Assembly (NCBI RefSeq): GCF_040958095.1
Contig: NC_091193.1
Location: 33,120,114-33,184,113, forward strand
Origin: Procambarus clarkii
Taxonomy: Eukaryota > Arthropoda > Malacostraca > Decapoda > Cambaridae
Direction: 5' to 3'
Length of the DNA stretch: 64,000 bases
Every line of letters begins with the position of its first letter. Positions within the stretch are counted from its first letter, which is position 1. The notes under the pieces are model-generated. The model saw only the letters and a program-made list of their open reading frames with translations, ran no database searches and was not told where the DNA came from. Positions 42,817 through 55,800 of this stretch are shown one piece after another. The position numbers and the translations under genes are program-made.

Positions 42817-43063
42817 GGGGCCTGACCGCCGAGTGGACAGCGCTTCGGATTCGTAATCCTGAGGTTCCGGGTTCGATCCCCGGTGGAGGCTGAAATAAAT
42901 GGGCACTTTCTTTCACCCTGATGAACCTGTTCACCTATCTGTAAATAAGAACCTGGGAGTTGGACAGCTGCTATGGGCTGCTTCCTGGGGATGTATAACA
43001 AAAAGAAGGCCTGGTCGAGGACCGGGTCGCGGGGACGCTAGGCCCCGAAATCATCTCAAGATT
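42817..43063 (+). mobile_element. tRNA-derived SINE (partner of 2836-3093)
   Basis: Same Thr-like head and shared tail as 2836-3093, slightly shorter at the 3' end. Confidence 0.75.
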
Positions 43064-43515
43064 GATGGCTAGCTACTGGCATGGCTATTAAGGCCACCAC
43101 AAGCGCCCTAATGACTTAACTAACGGGTACACCTATGGCTGCCACCTGACAATCACCTCTATATTTTGTCTAAATACATAAAATATACAAAATAATAAGG
43201 AATAACAACATAAAACATACCCCGAACAATCCTTTCTATATAAAGATATCTGCAACACAAATTTATTTGCACACTGGTAATCAACGTGACCCTTGCCAGG
43301 CGGCGGCTGGTCGACAACTGAGCCACACGTTAAGAAGCAGGGCTCCCAGACGGGCCACTCACCCTTACTCACCATAATATCTAAACTGTCAACCTCTAAT
43401 ACAGTTAAGCATCTGACCACCAGAGGCGCTAATGCTCCCCTGTTATTACGCCATCCATATAATAATTACTCTCATTATTCATTGCAACGTTTAAATACAT
43501 TCATGTTGTGTAGTA

Positions 43516-43635
43516 GTGACAGTGTCAGACCTCGAAGGAAGAATTGAAACATCCTTCTGAAGATGTATTATTAAATACGAAAATACTTAAGGAAATTCCT
43601 GTTTCAATTCTTCCTTGGTGTTCTGACACTGTCAC
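43516..43635. repeat. 120-bp palindromic repeat
   Basis: gtgacagtgtcaga and ggaagaattgaaaca on the left mirror tgtttcaattcttcc and tctgacactgtcac on the right. The duplicate at 3561 keeps only the first 15 bases, then joins a Penelope-like end. 43636-44059 shows nothing recognised. Confidence 0.75.
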
Positions 43636-44059
43636 ATTTTTCATCACGTGTTAATTGTCTTGTGATTTACACTCAGATTTTGTAGTGTATATACGACAAC
43701 TTCAGGAAAGTAATGAGTAGCGGATTTAGTCTAAACAATAATATATGCGCTTTGTTTTTAGTGCCAAATTATCTGGCAAATATACATTTGGAGATGTAGC
43801 CTAATCCTCGCTATCCAACGTGACAGCAGCAAACACTTGCAATACTTTACCAACACCAGCGGACCTTGATATAAACCTAAATGGAAATAAATAATGGGTC
43901 ATTCCTGAACTCGTTCAAAAAATGTGCCGAAAAGGAGAAATAAATAAAAAAGGGAACTAGATGAACGAAACATATAGTTTAATGAGCTTTGATAACTATG
44001 CAAACCCTCTTGAGAAGGTCTAAATCTATGAACATCATTGATTATGATATATCTTCTTC

Positions 44060-46012
44060 TTCTTGAGAATAGGTGCAGTTTGCATGAAGGGTTAACCCTC
44101 CCGATGACTGCACCAGGAAAGACGTAAGGAGACGCGTTGACGGTTAGGAGGAGAAGAAAGTCAAAAGCGGTAGATGTGATGGGCCGTAGAGAGAGGAGAG
44201 GCGACGAAAACAGAGGCGAACGTTAGAGGAGACACCCCGCACCGGGGGGCGGGGCGTCGTGGTCACGGTGGCATCTGACCCACGCACGCCTTAGCAGTGT
44301 GCGCAAGACGGGAACTAATACTTCTCCGGAAACTTGTGTATCGGAAAGCGCAAGCAGTACGCTTCCCAAATCACCCGCAGGTCAGCAGGCAGCCGGCCAC
44401 CAGACAGCGCCCTCGACTGAGACATCCTATCCGGCACCCTGTACACAAACTCCTTCACCCGCGACACCCAGACAGTGGACGAGCACCACGGGATCGGAAG
44501 CACCCGGGCATCTCGATAAGGGCCCAACTCCGGACCCTCACAGGGCACGACCCCAGCAGACGGGACTAGGCAACCCCCAGACCGGAGCAAGGAAGGAGGG
44601 GATACAGCAGGAGATGCAGGCGCGGCACTGACCCCACCACCGGGCACAGGAGCCGAGGCCCCCTGGCGCACATCTTTCCGCAACATCACGACGAGGTCCC
44701 GATCATCAGGGACAAACCCCCACTGCGGAGATCCAACAGCAGGAGACGCAGGAGGAGAGGCACAGGTAGCAATTTCGGAGCCCTTCACAGCACCATCATC
44801 CTCGGCGGGGGGCGCCAGATCACCATACTCCCCCACCTCTTCCCAAGGTACACCACGAAGGGGAGACACACTCCGAGCCCGCCACGAACGCTTCGAGACA
44901 GGTCGCACCACACCACGCCCACCAGGCCCCGCCGCAGGCACGGCCACCATCTTCACATCCACACAGGCCACACCCGCACCGTCCGAAGAGTCCACAGAGG
45001 CCACATCACCCACACTGTCCACATCATCCAGGGAAACAGCCTCAGAACACCGACGCGCGCGCTTCTGCAAAGGGATGGAAAGAGCAGAACTACAGTCACC
45101 AACACACACAGGCACGGCAGGCACCTCCCCATGCCGAAGCACCCCCTCTAAAACAGCAGAACCCGCGTTCCCAGGAGCCGGTATCACATCCACAGGCGGG
45201 GGCGGGACATGGACCTCCACCGGGACATCCTGCACTACTCGCAGCTCAGGCGACGGCCCGACACCCACACACACCGGCTCAACAACCCCAGGGGCCACAG
45301 CAGTCACCAGACGCGTCGCACAGGCCGTAGAATTCGCCTCAACAGGCGGAGCAGTAGACAGACAATCAGGCGCCTCAGGCACCGCACCTACTCCGTCCTC
45401 AGAACCGCCCGAACGTAACAAGGGCGGGAAATCCTCCGCACGAAAAACATGCACCCGACCAGCTGCTCCCACGTCGCACGCTGCAGCCAGATGACCCTCG
45501 TGACCACACCGATAACAGGTGCGCGGTTGACCCCGATACTGGCAGCGGAGCGTGTAACCCAACACGGACATCGACGATGGTACACTACACTTCAGCGACA
45601 TTGTCAGGGTGCGGGAGCCGTCAAGCATACCAACACAGTGCCCGGCAACGACCTTGGACCTTGTTCCAACGAACACTTAACACTGTCCCAAATCGCTCAA
45701 AACAGGAGGTTAAAAAGTCGTCCTGAAATTCGAAGGGGGCACCATGCACCGCCACAGACGTTAAGGTGACACTAAGATTCACCACCTTAACTGAGCCAGC
45801 TGAATCAGGGAGAGGGTAAACACGCCCCTCACAACGCTCGAGAAACGCCTGAAAGGCAGCCTGGAGGCGGAACTTGACCACAGCACGGTTGCCCTGAAGC
45901 AGCTGGATGCCCACCAGGTCCGACAGCTGCACATGAAGCACGTCCACCAGGGCGACACTAACCAATGGATGGTCCACCGGCACCGTAAACGCTAGACCAG
46001 CTGACGCTAGAC
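44060..46012 (-). mobile_element. ORF1-only retroelement G1 (5'-truncated)
   Basis: Same protein family as G2 (59895-63337). About 250 bp of 3' sequence lie below the ORF, ending near an agaagaagaagatatat stretch (minus). The first ~45 codons and any 5' UTR are missing. The 5' side is joined at about 46013 to LINE copy 2 in the same orientation, beside a small repeat (acgctagacc twice). No RT is present. Confidence 0.6.
44315..45983 (-). pseudogene. G1 ORF1/Gag-like zinc-knuckle protein
   Basis: The N-terminal part (45621-45983) reads VALVDVLHVQLSDLVGIQLL and later VAVHGAPFEFQDDFLTSCFE, RRM-like in pattern. A one-base break near 45660 moves the rest to the frame 45676-44315, with CYRCGHEGHLAAAC (a CX2CX4HX4C knuckle), a long Pro/Val/Ser-rich part, then SPQWGFVPDDRDLVVMLRKD and a C terminus ending FPIHKFPEKY. 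The same motif order is in G2. ORF1 or Gag of a retroelement is the best class; the family name is unknown to me. Confidence 0.65.
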
Positions 46013-46015
46013 CAG

Positions 46016-47158
46016 GACCGGTGAAACATTGGGAACGAACTTACCCGCTATCTTGCGGATACGCTTCCAGATCTGGGTCAGAGGGGTTTCAGACGTAAGT
46101 GTTGAGACATAAGATGCCCAACATTCACGTTTAGCCGTACGGATGGCCCTACGGGCCACCGCACTCGCTTTCCGAAAGAAAAGAAAAGAATCGGTCGTCT
46201 GCCTACGGCGGTACCTCTTCCAGGTTGCACGCTTACAGCGGACAGCCCGAGCACAGTCCGCATTCCACCAGGGAACGCACTTCTGTGGACCCCGAGAGGA
46301 AGAGCGAGAAATAGAGCGGAGGGCAGCGTTGAAGACAGTGTCATGAAAAAGGAGGAGAGCGCGAGGGAGAGGCAGAAGGGAGAGGTCAGAGAGAGCAGCA
46401 CTGAGGGTAAATAGGGTCCAGTCCGCCTTAGCAAACTGCCACCTAGGGAAAGAGAGGGAAGGGCGAAAAGAGAAAAAGGAAACAAGGATGGGGAAATGAT
46501 CACTTCCATGGAGGTCATCAAGAACCTGCCACGTGAAATCTAAGCAAAGAGAAGAAGAGCAGAGAGAAAGATCAAGACAAGAAAGGGTGCGAGTCCGAGA
46601 GTCCAAATGAGTGGGCTCACCAGAATTCAGAAGAGACAGGGAAGAAGAGAGGAGAAACGGCTCAAGAAGGCGACCCCGGGTATTCGTCAGAACGTCACCC
46701 CAAAGAGAATGACGACAATTGAAGTCACCCAGCAGGAGCACAGGCTCCGGCAAGGAGTCTAGGAGGTGTTTCAAATTAGGAAGAGAGAGCGGGACACTCG
46801 GGGGGAAATAAATGGAACAAACTGTGTACCATTTCCCCACAAAGATACGAGCAGCAGAACAATGAAGAGGCGAAGGAAAAAGTAAAGGAACAAAGGGAAC
46901 ATCAGCACGAATCAAGAGAGCAGAAGAATTAGAAGCCCCAGCAACGGCTGGGGGGGGGGGGGAGAGAAAGGAATAGCCACGAAAACGACCAGGACGAGCA
47001 CCAAGCATCGGCTCCTGGAGACAGACACAAAGGGGCGAAAACTGCGAAATCAGAAGTTGGAGCTCGAGGAAATTGGCGTAATAACCTCGAACGTTCCATT
47101 GAAGAATGGACAACGACGAGAAGAGAAAGGACAAAAACAGAGAACAAGGAAGAAACAA
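46016..47158 (-). pseudogene. LINE ORF2 fragment, endonuclease only (copy 2)
   Basis: About 380 codons, closely matching copy 1 through GKFVP.VSPVL. Endonuclease residues (Asn, Glu, GDFN, SDH) are all present and the frame is open. The proline homopolymer is 13 bases, in frame with copy 1. The frame stops just past the junction with G1. Confidence 0.9.
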
Positions 47159-47181
47159 AGGCGAAAGAGCAACAGAGCACG

Positions 47182-49007
47182 TTAAAGAATATCAGGGTCA
47201 GCAAAGTCAGGGTTAGGGGGCATGGGTAAACTGAGCAAAGACGGAGGGAAGGAAACGGGAGAACAGATCAGAGGTGGGCGGGCGGGGTCCGGAGGAGGAG
47301 GAGACAACAGAGAGGAGCAGTCAAGGACAGCAGCAGGAAGAGGGGGAGTAGAAAGAGGGGAGCGCACCCCAGCAAGAGCAGCAACCGAAAGGGAAGCAGG
47401 GGCCAAAGAAACCTCCATAGCAGGAACAGGGGGCGCAATCACTGAAACGGGAGGGGAAGGAGCAACAGTGCCAGAAGTAGGAGCTGAGGAAGAAAGCGAT
47501 GCCTTCTTACCCGCCGGGGAGGAGGAAGGAGAGGAGCCAGGCTTATGCTTCTGACTTAAAGAGACAGGTGTCCCAGCAACTACGTACCGGGCAACGGATT
47601 CCAGGGTCTCAACAGGAGAAGCTGAACGAGAGCACACACGACGGCCGTTAGGAGAGCGATGGACATCCGCCTGCACCGACAGGCGGCGGGAAGAGCCGAT
47701 AGATGGAGGAAGAGGATGGGAAGGAGGATCGGAGCGGGACGAGGAAGAAGACACAGGAGACATGACAGACCGGGTAGAAGGAAGGGGAACCCCAGACAGA
47801 GGACCAGGAGGGGGACCCCTCGGGACAGAACACAAAGGGACAGAGGAGGGGGCAGTGGGCGTATCAGGGTCCAAGGCCCGGAAACGGTTGTGAGTCTGAG
47901 GAAGGGGGGAAGGACGAGGAGAGGAAGAGCGCAACACGCGAACATAAGAGATGTTAGTATAAGGCGGGAGCCGGCGAACCTGGCGCCTCGCCTCAGGAAA
48001 AGATAAACGCTCCCGATGCTTCAGGTTGAGGACGGCTGCCTCAAGCTTGTAATGGACACTCCGACTTAGAGTGACCTTCACCCCCACACAAAGGACAGAG
48101 AGAGACAGTCCCAGAGCAGCGGAGGGCACCATGCCCAAACCTCCAGCACTTGTTACAAAGTCGAGGAGAAGGAATATACTCCTGGACAGAGCACCTAGCA
48201 CCAGCAAGAATGACAGAGGATGGAAGGGTCCGACAATCAAAGGTGATCTTCACAACGCGAAGGGGTTGACGGCGACGACCACGAGGGGGACGAGTAAACG
48301 AGTCAACCTGGAGGACAGAATGGCCTTGGGCATCAAGGATATGCCGAATATCATCGTGGCAATCCTGCAGATTCCGAACACCGGTTGCAACATGGGGTGG
48401 GAGGAGAATAGTGCCAACACTGGCATTCATCTGAACGTTCTTGGAGACCCGAACAGGGATCTCGCCAAGGCAAGACAAGGCTGCCAAGCGGGAAGCTGCA
48501 TCCTGAGAAGGAGCAGGAACGACACGTGTACCGAGACGAGTGGGGTTGAAAGTAACAGACGCATCCACGGAATCTACAAGATGCCGATGGAGGGAGAAAT
48601 CGTCAGGAGGCGCAGAATCAAGAGGGAGGAGATCAAAGTATTTGGCCCATGAAGCAGGACCAAACAAGGCCTGATACGCATCAGCACGAGAAGGAATCGA
48701 GCGAGTGCGGCCGTGTCGAGGACGGCGGTGAGAACCCCCTAGAGAGAGAGGGGTTAAAAGGCGCAGTAGTCACAACGAGAGACTTAGCCGCACCAGGGGA
48801 CGAAGTGGTCACCACCGGGGGCTGGAGGCTCGACCCAACCACAGAGGAGGGAGGGTTGCTGGGGGAAGAAGTCAGGACGGTCAAAGGAGGAGCAAGGTCG
48901 GGGCCCAACACAGCGGGAGCTACAGAGCCCGGTCTTCCAATACAGGCCGACTCGGGGGCTTGGTCGCCCACCCCACGAGCCTGAGAGGGTACAACGGAAA
49001 CATTCAA
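47182..49007 (-). pseudogene. LINE ORF1, copy 2 (multiple frame breaks)
   Basis: Matches copy 1 ORF1 but has a 65-bp deletion near 48059 that removes most of the third knuckle and shifts the frame. Another break lies near 48670-48740. The first two knuckles remain (CNKCWRFGHGALRC, CPLCGGEGHSKSEC). Confidence 0.85.
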
Positions 49008-49548
49008 CTACATAGAAACGAAGAAAGAAATTCATCCACGAATGTGCCCCCATACCCACCATGGAGCCACAATTAGAGGAAGGACACCCAACAGGAAGCT
49101 ATCGCCGATCATGCCGGGGCCCCCTAGGGGTGCGTCGTGAGTATACGCCCCACAAACGCCACCTTAAGAACCGTCAGTCCATCGAGATCGGGTTCAGCGA
49201 CGAAAGGGGGATTGACAATAAAAGGTTCCCCTCGCTCGAGACGTTGGGTACTACAGTTCTACGGGTGCAAGAGTATGCCTCCTCAAGCACCCGGGCGTCA
49301 AAATAGAAGAAGTCCAAAGAAAGATCCAAAACAAGCAAAAGGTCGGCAGGAAACGACAAGCAGATAGGAGAAGAGGGGGGAGAAAAACGAAACATAAGGA
49401 AAAGGAAAAGCGATCCGGCACAATTAGAGAAGACAGCAGCAGGAGTGCAAGGCCAGAAAAGAACAGAGGACTGTCCCACGGAGCATCACACTCCAGCGGC
49501 CGTCCACGAAGCCCCCTCACGACGCCAACGGGCCGGATGGGGAGGGGG

Positions 49549-50540
49549 TGATGTAATATAAGAGAGACTTTGAGTTATTGTTAACAAGTTAACTTGTGTT
49601 AAAGGAAACAAGTGTTGATGATTAACGTAGAGTACCATCATGCAACTCCTTGCAGGGGTTGCAAAGTGTGTTCACATTAGGTTGTGATAGGGGGAGTCAC
49701 TGTTGGACTACCCACCTAGTTACGTGGGTCTCTCATGTTATGGTTGGAGGACCCTTAAGATTGTGATTATAGTATCTGTTACCGTGAAGCCGTGACAATA
49801 TTGATTGCAAGCTTGTGTCATCAGTGGGCATCCATCATTGTTCAGTTAGTTCACTGGACAGCCCGAAGTGTCAGCAAGATGGAGACTGCTGTCATTTCTC
49901 GAGGGGCTGTTGAATAGCTGTGTTGCAATTGCCACTGGATGGACATTAACGTAACGAGTCACTCTCTGTAGTGTAACTTAGTCTGTGATATTTTTTTGAT
50001 TTGCAATATTGCGTCATCAGTGGGCACACCTGTGTTCAGGTTAGTTCAGTATGCAGCCGCACAGCAAGGGTTGCTATTTAGCTGTTTGTTATAGTGCCAC
50101 TGGATGGACATTAACGTAACGTAAACTCGATAATGTAGTAGTTTAGTCTCTTGTTATTAATAAATTGTTTATTTTATAGAAAACGGTCTTTGATGTCAAC
50201 CCTTCAACCATTCTTTTCCACCCATGTTCTGCTTTGTACGATTGAATGTTGATGTGATCTTTTGATATGACGGCTGTTTTTGGGAATTCGAATTCCAATT
50301 CATAGCGCTACATCAAATATAAATATTTGATTGTGAGAACCAATTGGTTACCCTTTATTAGTTTTAACGTCCTGTTTAACTAGGAGGAACCAGCGGCCTA
50401 TGTGGACAGGTTTTCACCCTAGTGGTGGAAGCCTGGCGGTTTGCTCCCGCTTTTCCTTTTCTATTGGACTCATGCTTAACTGCCGTGAGCAGCCTTTAAA
50501 CTTGTAGTCCACCTCCTAAGGAAGGTAGGCGTAGAAAGAA
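49549..50540. repeat. Region with a ~195-bp direct duplication
   Basis: tcatcagtgggca .. ccactggatggacattaacg occurs twice (about 49815-49953 and 50012-50118) with diverged sequence between. The region is unusually rich in acgtta/taacgt words. No gene. 50180-50540 shows nothing recognised. Confidence 0.55.
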
Positions 50541-50544
50541 ATCT

Positions 50545-50619
50545 CACACTGTCCCTGAGAATCACAGAACACCTAAGTGAAATTTGTCCCTGAGAATCAC
50601 AGAACACCTAAGTGAAATA
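50545..50619. repeat. 37-bp tandem duplication
   Basis: gtccctgagaatcacagaac followed by acctaagtgaaat is present twice in tandem, with one difference at the joint. 50620-51126 shows no supported gene; a 109-codon plus-strand frame at 50584-50913 has no recognisable domain. Confidence 0.8.
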
Positions 50620-51126
50620 GGTCACCTTACAAGTTCAGTCATCATAGTCTCCAACCCACCCGGCCTGGAACAGGCCTGGTATGGCTGCGGGCATCTCGAC
50701 AAGCGATCTATCTATCGCTGTCCTGCTCAATGTGTCAGATGTACAGTTCCAGTGGTATATATGGGGGGACAGGGAGCTATGCTCCGCCTTCCAGGAGATA
50801 GCCGTCTGGCTATCTACCTACCCCACCTAGACAGCTGCTTGTTTGAAGGAAACACAGCCAACCGGCTGCAAATTATCAGCTTAGCAGAAGCAAGGTCACG
50901 TCACACGACCTGACCCTTACTCAATCTGTGAGTATTAAATCTCTAAAGATGTGATTTCTTAAGCACTAAGGGCCGACAAACTATCGATACCAATATCCTA
51001 TGTGACTTAACTCTCGTTTTATGTCAAATAATATACAAAACCCATTTATGTTGTTACAATATAATAAATCACGAACATTTACTCAGAAGCAGCGAACGCT
51101 GTTAAGATGAGTTTATGGACACATAA

Positions 51127-51925
51127 ATGACGAAAGATGAACAATTAGCCAACAAGACAAGCCGATCTGCAGCCCACCGGAACCCTACCCACCCTACTCT
51201 CCCCACCACTCCTTCCCAAATCACCATCCCCCCCCAACTCAGACTTTCTATCCCTCCCCCCCCCCCCCCCCCGCTGATTCTACCCTCATCAACTCCCCTG
51301 CCCCTTCCCCCCACCCCTCAGGCACCCAATTCCTCCTGCTACATCACACCTTTCAATGCACCTATCTGCCAAACCCATACCCTGCCCAAATATACCTTCC
51401 CCTCCCACTCTCCGTCCTATCCCCAACAACTCAGATGCCCTTTTGGCTTCCATTGCATCCAATCCCATCTGCTCCATCCCACCCTCCAATGCCCCCTCCT
51501 CCCCTCCGCCCTCTTCCCCCGCCTCCCTCTTCCTCGCTTATACCCCAAAACCCATGCCTTCCTCTGATTCCCCCCCCCCTTTACTAATATAACCTGTCTT
51601 CCACTCACCCCCCCCTCATTCTCCATTCTCCCCTCTTCTCCCTACCCCCTCTCCTGTTCTCCCCCCCCCCTCTCAACCTCTCTCTGACTCTCAGCCTCAC
51701 TCTACCTCTCAACCACCCTATGCTTTTCAGACCCTCTCTACCCCAGAAGTCCCTCAGACCTCCTCCTGACCCACAGAGAAAGGGTGAATTCTGATGCCAG
51801 AATTTCCAAGAAGAGTTTCAAGGTGTAGTACACCAGTGCTGATGGTATTTCCAATAAAGTAGAAGAGATAAAAAAAAGAGTTAGTGAGGCAGATCCTGAC
51901 ATAGTTGCAATAGTGAAAATGTGAG
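51127..51925 (+). pseudogene. CR1-like LINE remnant: Pro-rich region and endonuclease start
   Basis: 51127-51780 is C-rich and encodes a Pro/Ser/Leu-rich frame with homopolymer breaks. At 51829-51920 the plus strand reads YTSADGISNKVEEIKKRVSE and then ADPDIVAIVKM, matching the start of the APE-type endonuclease of CR1-like LINEs. A stop follows at once. The rest of the element is absent. Confidence 0.55.
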
Positions 51926-52722
51926 AGTTTAAGGGAATTGAAATGAGGAATTGAACTCGGAAAATCTCTAAAAAATTTCTTTAGTTCTTTTAACCTTTAC
52001 TCCTGTCGTAATATTCAATTAGGTCGCCCGAGGAAGGACTTGCTTAGCTAACACACCAGTGTAGTAAGCAGCTCATTCCTCATTTTTGGACTATTTATGA
52101 ACAATTGACTAGGCGCGAGCAAACGCCGAGACCCCAAAAAGCTTGAAATCCCCTCCACTTGGCCGTCGACCTTTGCCATTCGCCGAAGCGAATCTAATGA
52201 GTAGGTCCTGGGCTCTGGGCTCTCACAACAATAATCTATTGTTGTGTCGAGTCGAGTCGAGCTGTTGTGAATAGTCGAGTGTGACAGAACACTTGCTTAA
52301 CAATAATAATGTGTGGGGTGTAACGAAAAGATAGTGTTCAACATAACAACTTAGTTTATTCAATAAAGTACTAACTACTACAACAAAAAACAAAAGAAAT
52401 ATCAACGACGTTACTCTAAATCCTTCCTGTGACACTATCAATGACAGCTAGACACCAGCCCCTCGGACTGCATAATGAACTAACTCGAACATAAGCGTGA
52501 CCACAGAGGGATCAATCAAGCAAGACACAGATCTATAATCACACCTGCAACTCTGACACAGTAGGTTCTGAGACACGTCTCCAGTAACCTCCTAACTGTT
52601 CTACGCCTCTGTGCAGTCTACACCTGCAATAGCGGTTGCAAATGCAATCAAATCAGTAGCCTGTCAATGATACATCAATGACTAATGGGTTCACTGGCAA
52701 CTCCAGCAACCCTTCCACAGTT
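51926..52722. other. No gene seen; flank of LINE copy 3
   Basis: Mostly AT-rich, with a cgagtcgagtcgag microrepeat at 52249-52262. It continues across LINE copy 3 into 59053. Confidence 0.5.
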
Positions 52723-52817
52723 AATCTTTACGTTAGTAAGTAAGTAATTATCAAAAGAAGGCACCAAACCGGGAAGGCTATGTAGCACCATCAAATACGC
52801 AAAATAATCAGAGGGCG

Positions 52818-55800
52818 CTAAATATCACCAAGGATGCCAATACGAGAACAAAAACGCATAAGGCGAACGATATCAAAAGTATCCGAGTCACCAAGAATTC
52901 TATCGAGGGACAGGTGACCGCGAGGGGCGGTCGGAAAGCAAGACACACGCTCGTCCTGGAAGTCAGGACATTCAAGAAGGACATGCACGACCGTAAGAGG
53001 GACAATGCAACTAGGACAATAAGGAGCAGGGCGGCGCTCCATCAAGTGACCATGGGTTAAGCGAGTATGGCCAATACGCAACCTCGCTAGAGCTGTTTCC
53101 CACCGCCGGTTACGGTGGAAGGAGGACGGCCACGAGGAAACACAACATTTAAGAGTACGTAGCTTGTTACCAGTAACAGACAACCAAGAAGCCTGCCAAC
53201 GGGTAAGGACTGAGGAATGGATAACCGGGTAAAAGTCGGAATACGGAATGCCTTTACGAGAGATGGGACAAGAGCGGACAGCTTCCTTAGCGGCAGCATC
53301 CGCACGCTCATTTAAAGACACGCCAATATGGCTGGGAACCCAACAAAACTCAACCGACTTAAATTTACTGTGAACGAGAAACAGCCAATGCTGGATCTCG
53401 ACAACTACCGGATGAACTGGATTAAAGCACCCGAGAGCCATGAGGGCACTACGAGAGTCAACAACAACCACAAAGGAAGACTGACAACGAGAAAGCAGGA
53501 GACGAAGAGCATAGAGAATAGCATAAAGTTCCGCTGTAAAGATGCTAGTCTCCGGAGGCAAGCGACACATATAAGTGCGATCAGGAAAAACAACAGAGTA
53601 GCCAACACCGTCCGCTGACTTAGACCCATCGGTGAAGACAGAAACGGAGCGGGAGTGAGAAGAAAAGTGCTCGAGGAAAAGGCGTTTTAGAACTGTAGGA
53701 GGGGTAAAAGCTTTAGTGATACGAGTCAAGGATGTACAAAACCGCGGAAGAGGGACCCTCCACGGGGGCAAAGAAGGAACAACACGAGGAGAAACATCAG
53801 AAATACGAACGGAGAGAGAATCCTGCAGGCGAGATAACCGGACAGAAAGAGGGAGGTGGTGAAGAGGAACAGGGACCGCAGGAGGGGTAAAAGTTAAAGC
53901 ACGCCAGAGACGAGAGGAAGGATGTTGCAAGGACCGCGCAAGATAGCGAAGACAGTAGCGATCACGGCGGTCCTGGAGAGACAGGAAGCCAGTGTCAACA
54001 TACAAGCTAAGGACGGGAGTCGAACGAAAGGCACCAGAACTGAGGCGCAACCCAGTATGGTGCAAAGCATCAAGACGGCGAAGAGTAGAAGGAGAAGCAG
54101 ACGAGTAAGCAGGGCAACCATAATCGAGCTTAGACAGGACGAGAGAGGAATGTAAAGCAAGGAGAGTGCGCCTATCTGCCCCCCAAGAAGTATGGGACAA
54201 GACCCGAAGGAGGGTAAGGGACTTAGAGCACTCAACACGGAGGTAAGAGATATGGGGAGACCAAGACAAACGAGTGTCAAGGAATAACCCCAAAAGCTTC
54301 GCGGAATCTTTGTATTCAAGGGGATGACCATAAAGTGACAAAGAGGGACGAAGAACAACCCGTTTCCGCGTAAAAGTCATGGCACAAGTCTTAGAAGTAG
54401 AGAACTTGAAGCCATGACCTGTGGCCCAAGACGACACGGCATCAATCGCAAGTTGAAGCCGGCGTTGAAGGAGAGGCGAATCATCACCCTGACAACAAAG
54501 GGTAAGATCATCGACATAGAGAGCGGAGAAGACACCAGAAGGAAGAGAGGAAAGAAGACCATTGAGGGCAACCAGAAAAAGAGTAGTGCTCAGAACACTA
54601 CCCTGGGGCACACCTTCGTACTGCTGAAAAGGGGGAGAGAGCGCGGTACCAAGGCGCACCCGAAAGGAACGACGAGAGAGGAAGCTGCGGAGAAAGAGAG
54701 GGAGATGACCACGAAGGCCAAAAGAATGAAGTTGAGATAGGATATGATAACGCCAAGTGGTGTCGTAAGCCTTTTCTAGGTCAAAAAGGACGGCAACAAC
54801 GGAGGTCTTCGCAGCAAAAGCAGTACGTATATAGACCTCCAAGTTCACCAGGACATCTGTCGTGCTGCGGCACTTGCGGAAACCAAATTGAGAAGGGGAG
54901 AGGAGGTGATGGTGTTCCAGGAACCACATCAGACGAACGTTAACCATACGTTCAAAGAGTTTGCAGACACAACTTGTGAGAGCAATAGGGCGAAAGTCCT
55001 TAGGGGAAGTACCCAGAGACCCTGGTTTGCGAACAGGGAGGACAACGGCATCGAGCCAGTCCTCAGGGACTGACGACGACTCCCAGATCCGATTATACAG
55101 ACTCAGTAAAAACTGAGACGTGCTCGGAGGGAGATGGCGAAGCATCTCATAATGAATACCATCGGAGCCCGCCGCCGTAGAACCGCAGAGGGCCAGGGCA
55201 GAACGAAGTTCAGAGAGAGAGAAGGGATCATTATAGGGAAGCTGAAGATGAGTGCAGAAATCTAAAGGACGAGACTCAAGGACAGGTTTACGAAGAAGGA
55301 AAGATTGGGGAAGATGAAGACCAGAGCTAACAGAAGAAAAGTGGGAACCCAGTTCGGAAGCGACCTGCAACGGGTCCGCCACAAGAGTATCATGGAGGTG
55401 AAGGACCGGTGAAACATCGGGAACGAACTTACCCGCTATCTTGCGGATACGCTTCCAGATCTGGGCCAGAGGGGTTTCGGACGTAATTGTCGAGACATAA
55501 GATGCCCAACATTCACGTTTAGCCGTACGGATGGCCCTACGGGCCACCGCACTCGCTTTCCGAAAGAAAAGAAAAGAATCGGTCGTCTGCCTACGGCGGT
55601 GCTTCTTCCAGGCTGCACGCTTACAGCGGACAGCCCGAGCACAGTCCGCATTCCACCAGGGAACGCACTTCCGTGGACCCCGAGAGGAAGAGCGAGGAAT
55701 AGAGCGGAGGGCAGCGTCGAAGACAGTGTCATGAAAAAGGAGGAGAGCGCGAGAGAGGGGCAGAAGGGAGAGGTCAGAGAGAGTAGCACTGAGGGAAAAC

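Larger units (their letters stand above)
40961..43529. repeat. Duplicated segment, copy 2 (partner 771-3575)
   Basis: Collinear with 771-3575. It lacks about 380 bp present there (1890-2270) but holds its own Penelope-like fragment (41300-41444) and a hairpin (42240-42359). No intact gene. Confidence 0.75.
46013..49548 (-). mobile_element. I/Nimb-like LINE, copy 2 (5' half only)
   Basis: Begins at the family 5' end (49548) and runs through ORF1 and the endonuclease, then stops at 46013 where G1 begins. RT, RNase H and the TTAC tail are missing. LINE truncations usually remove the 5' end, so loss of the 3' half needs another cause. Confidence 0.9.
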
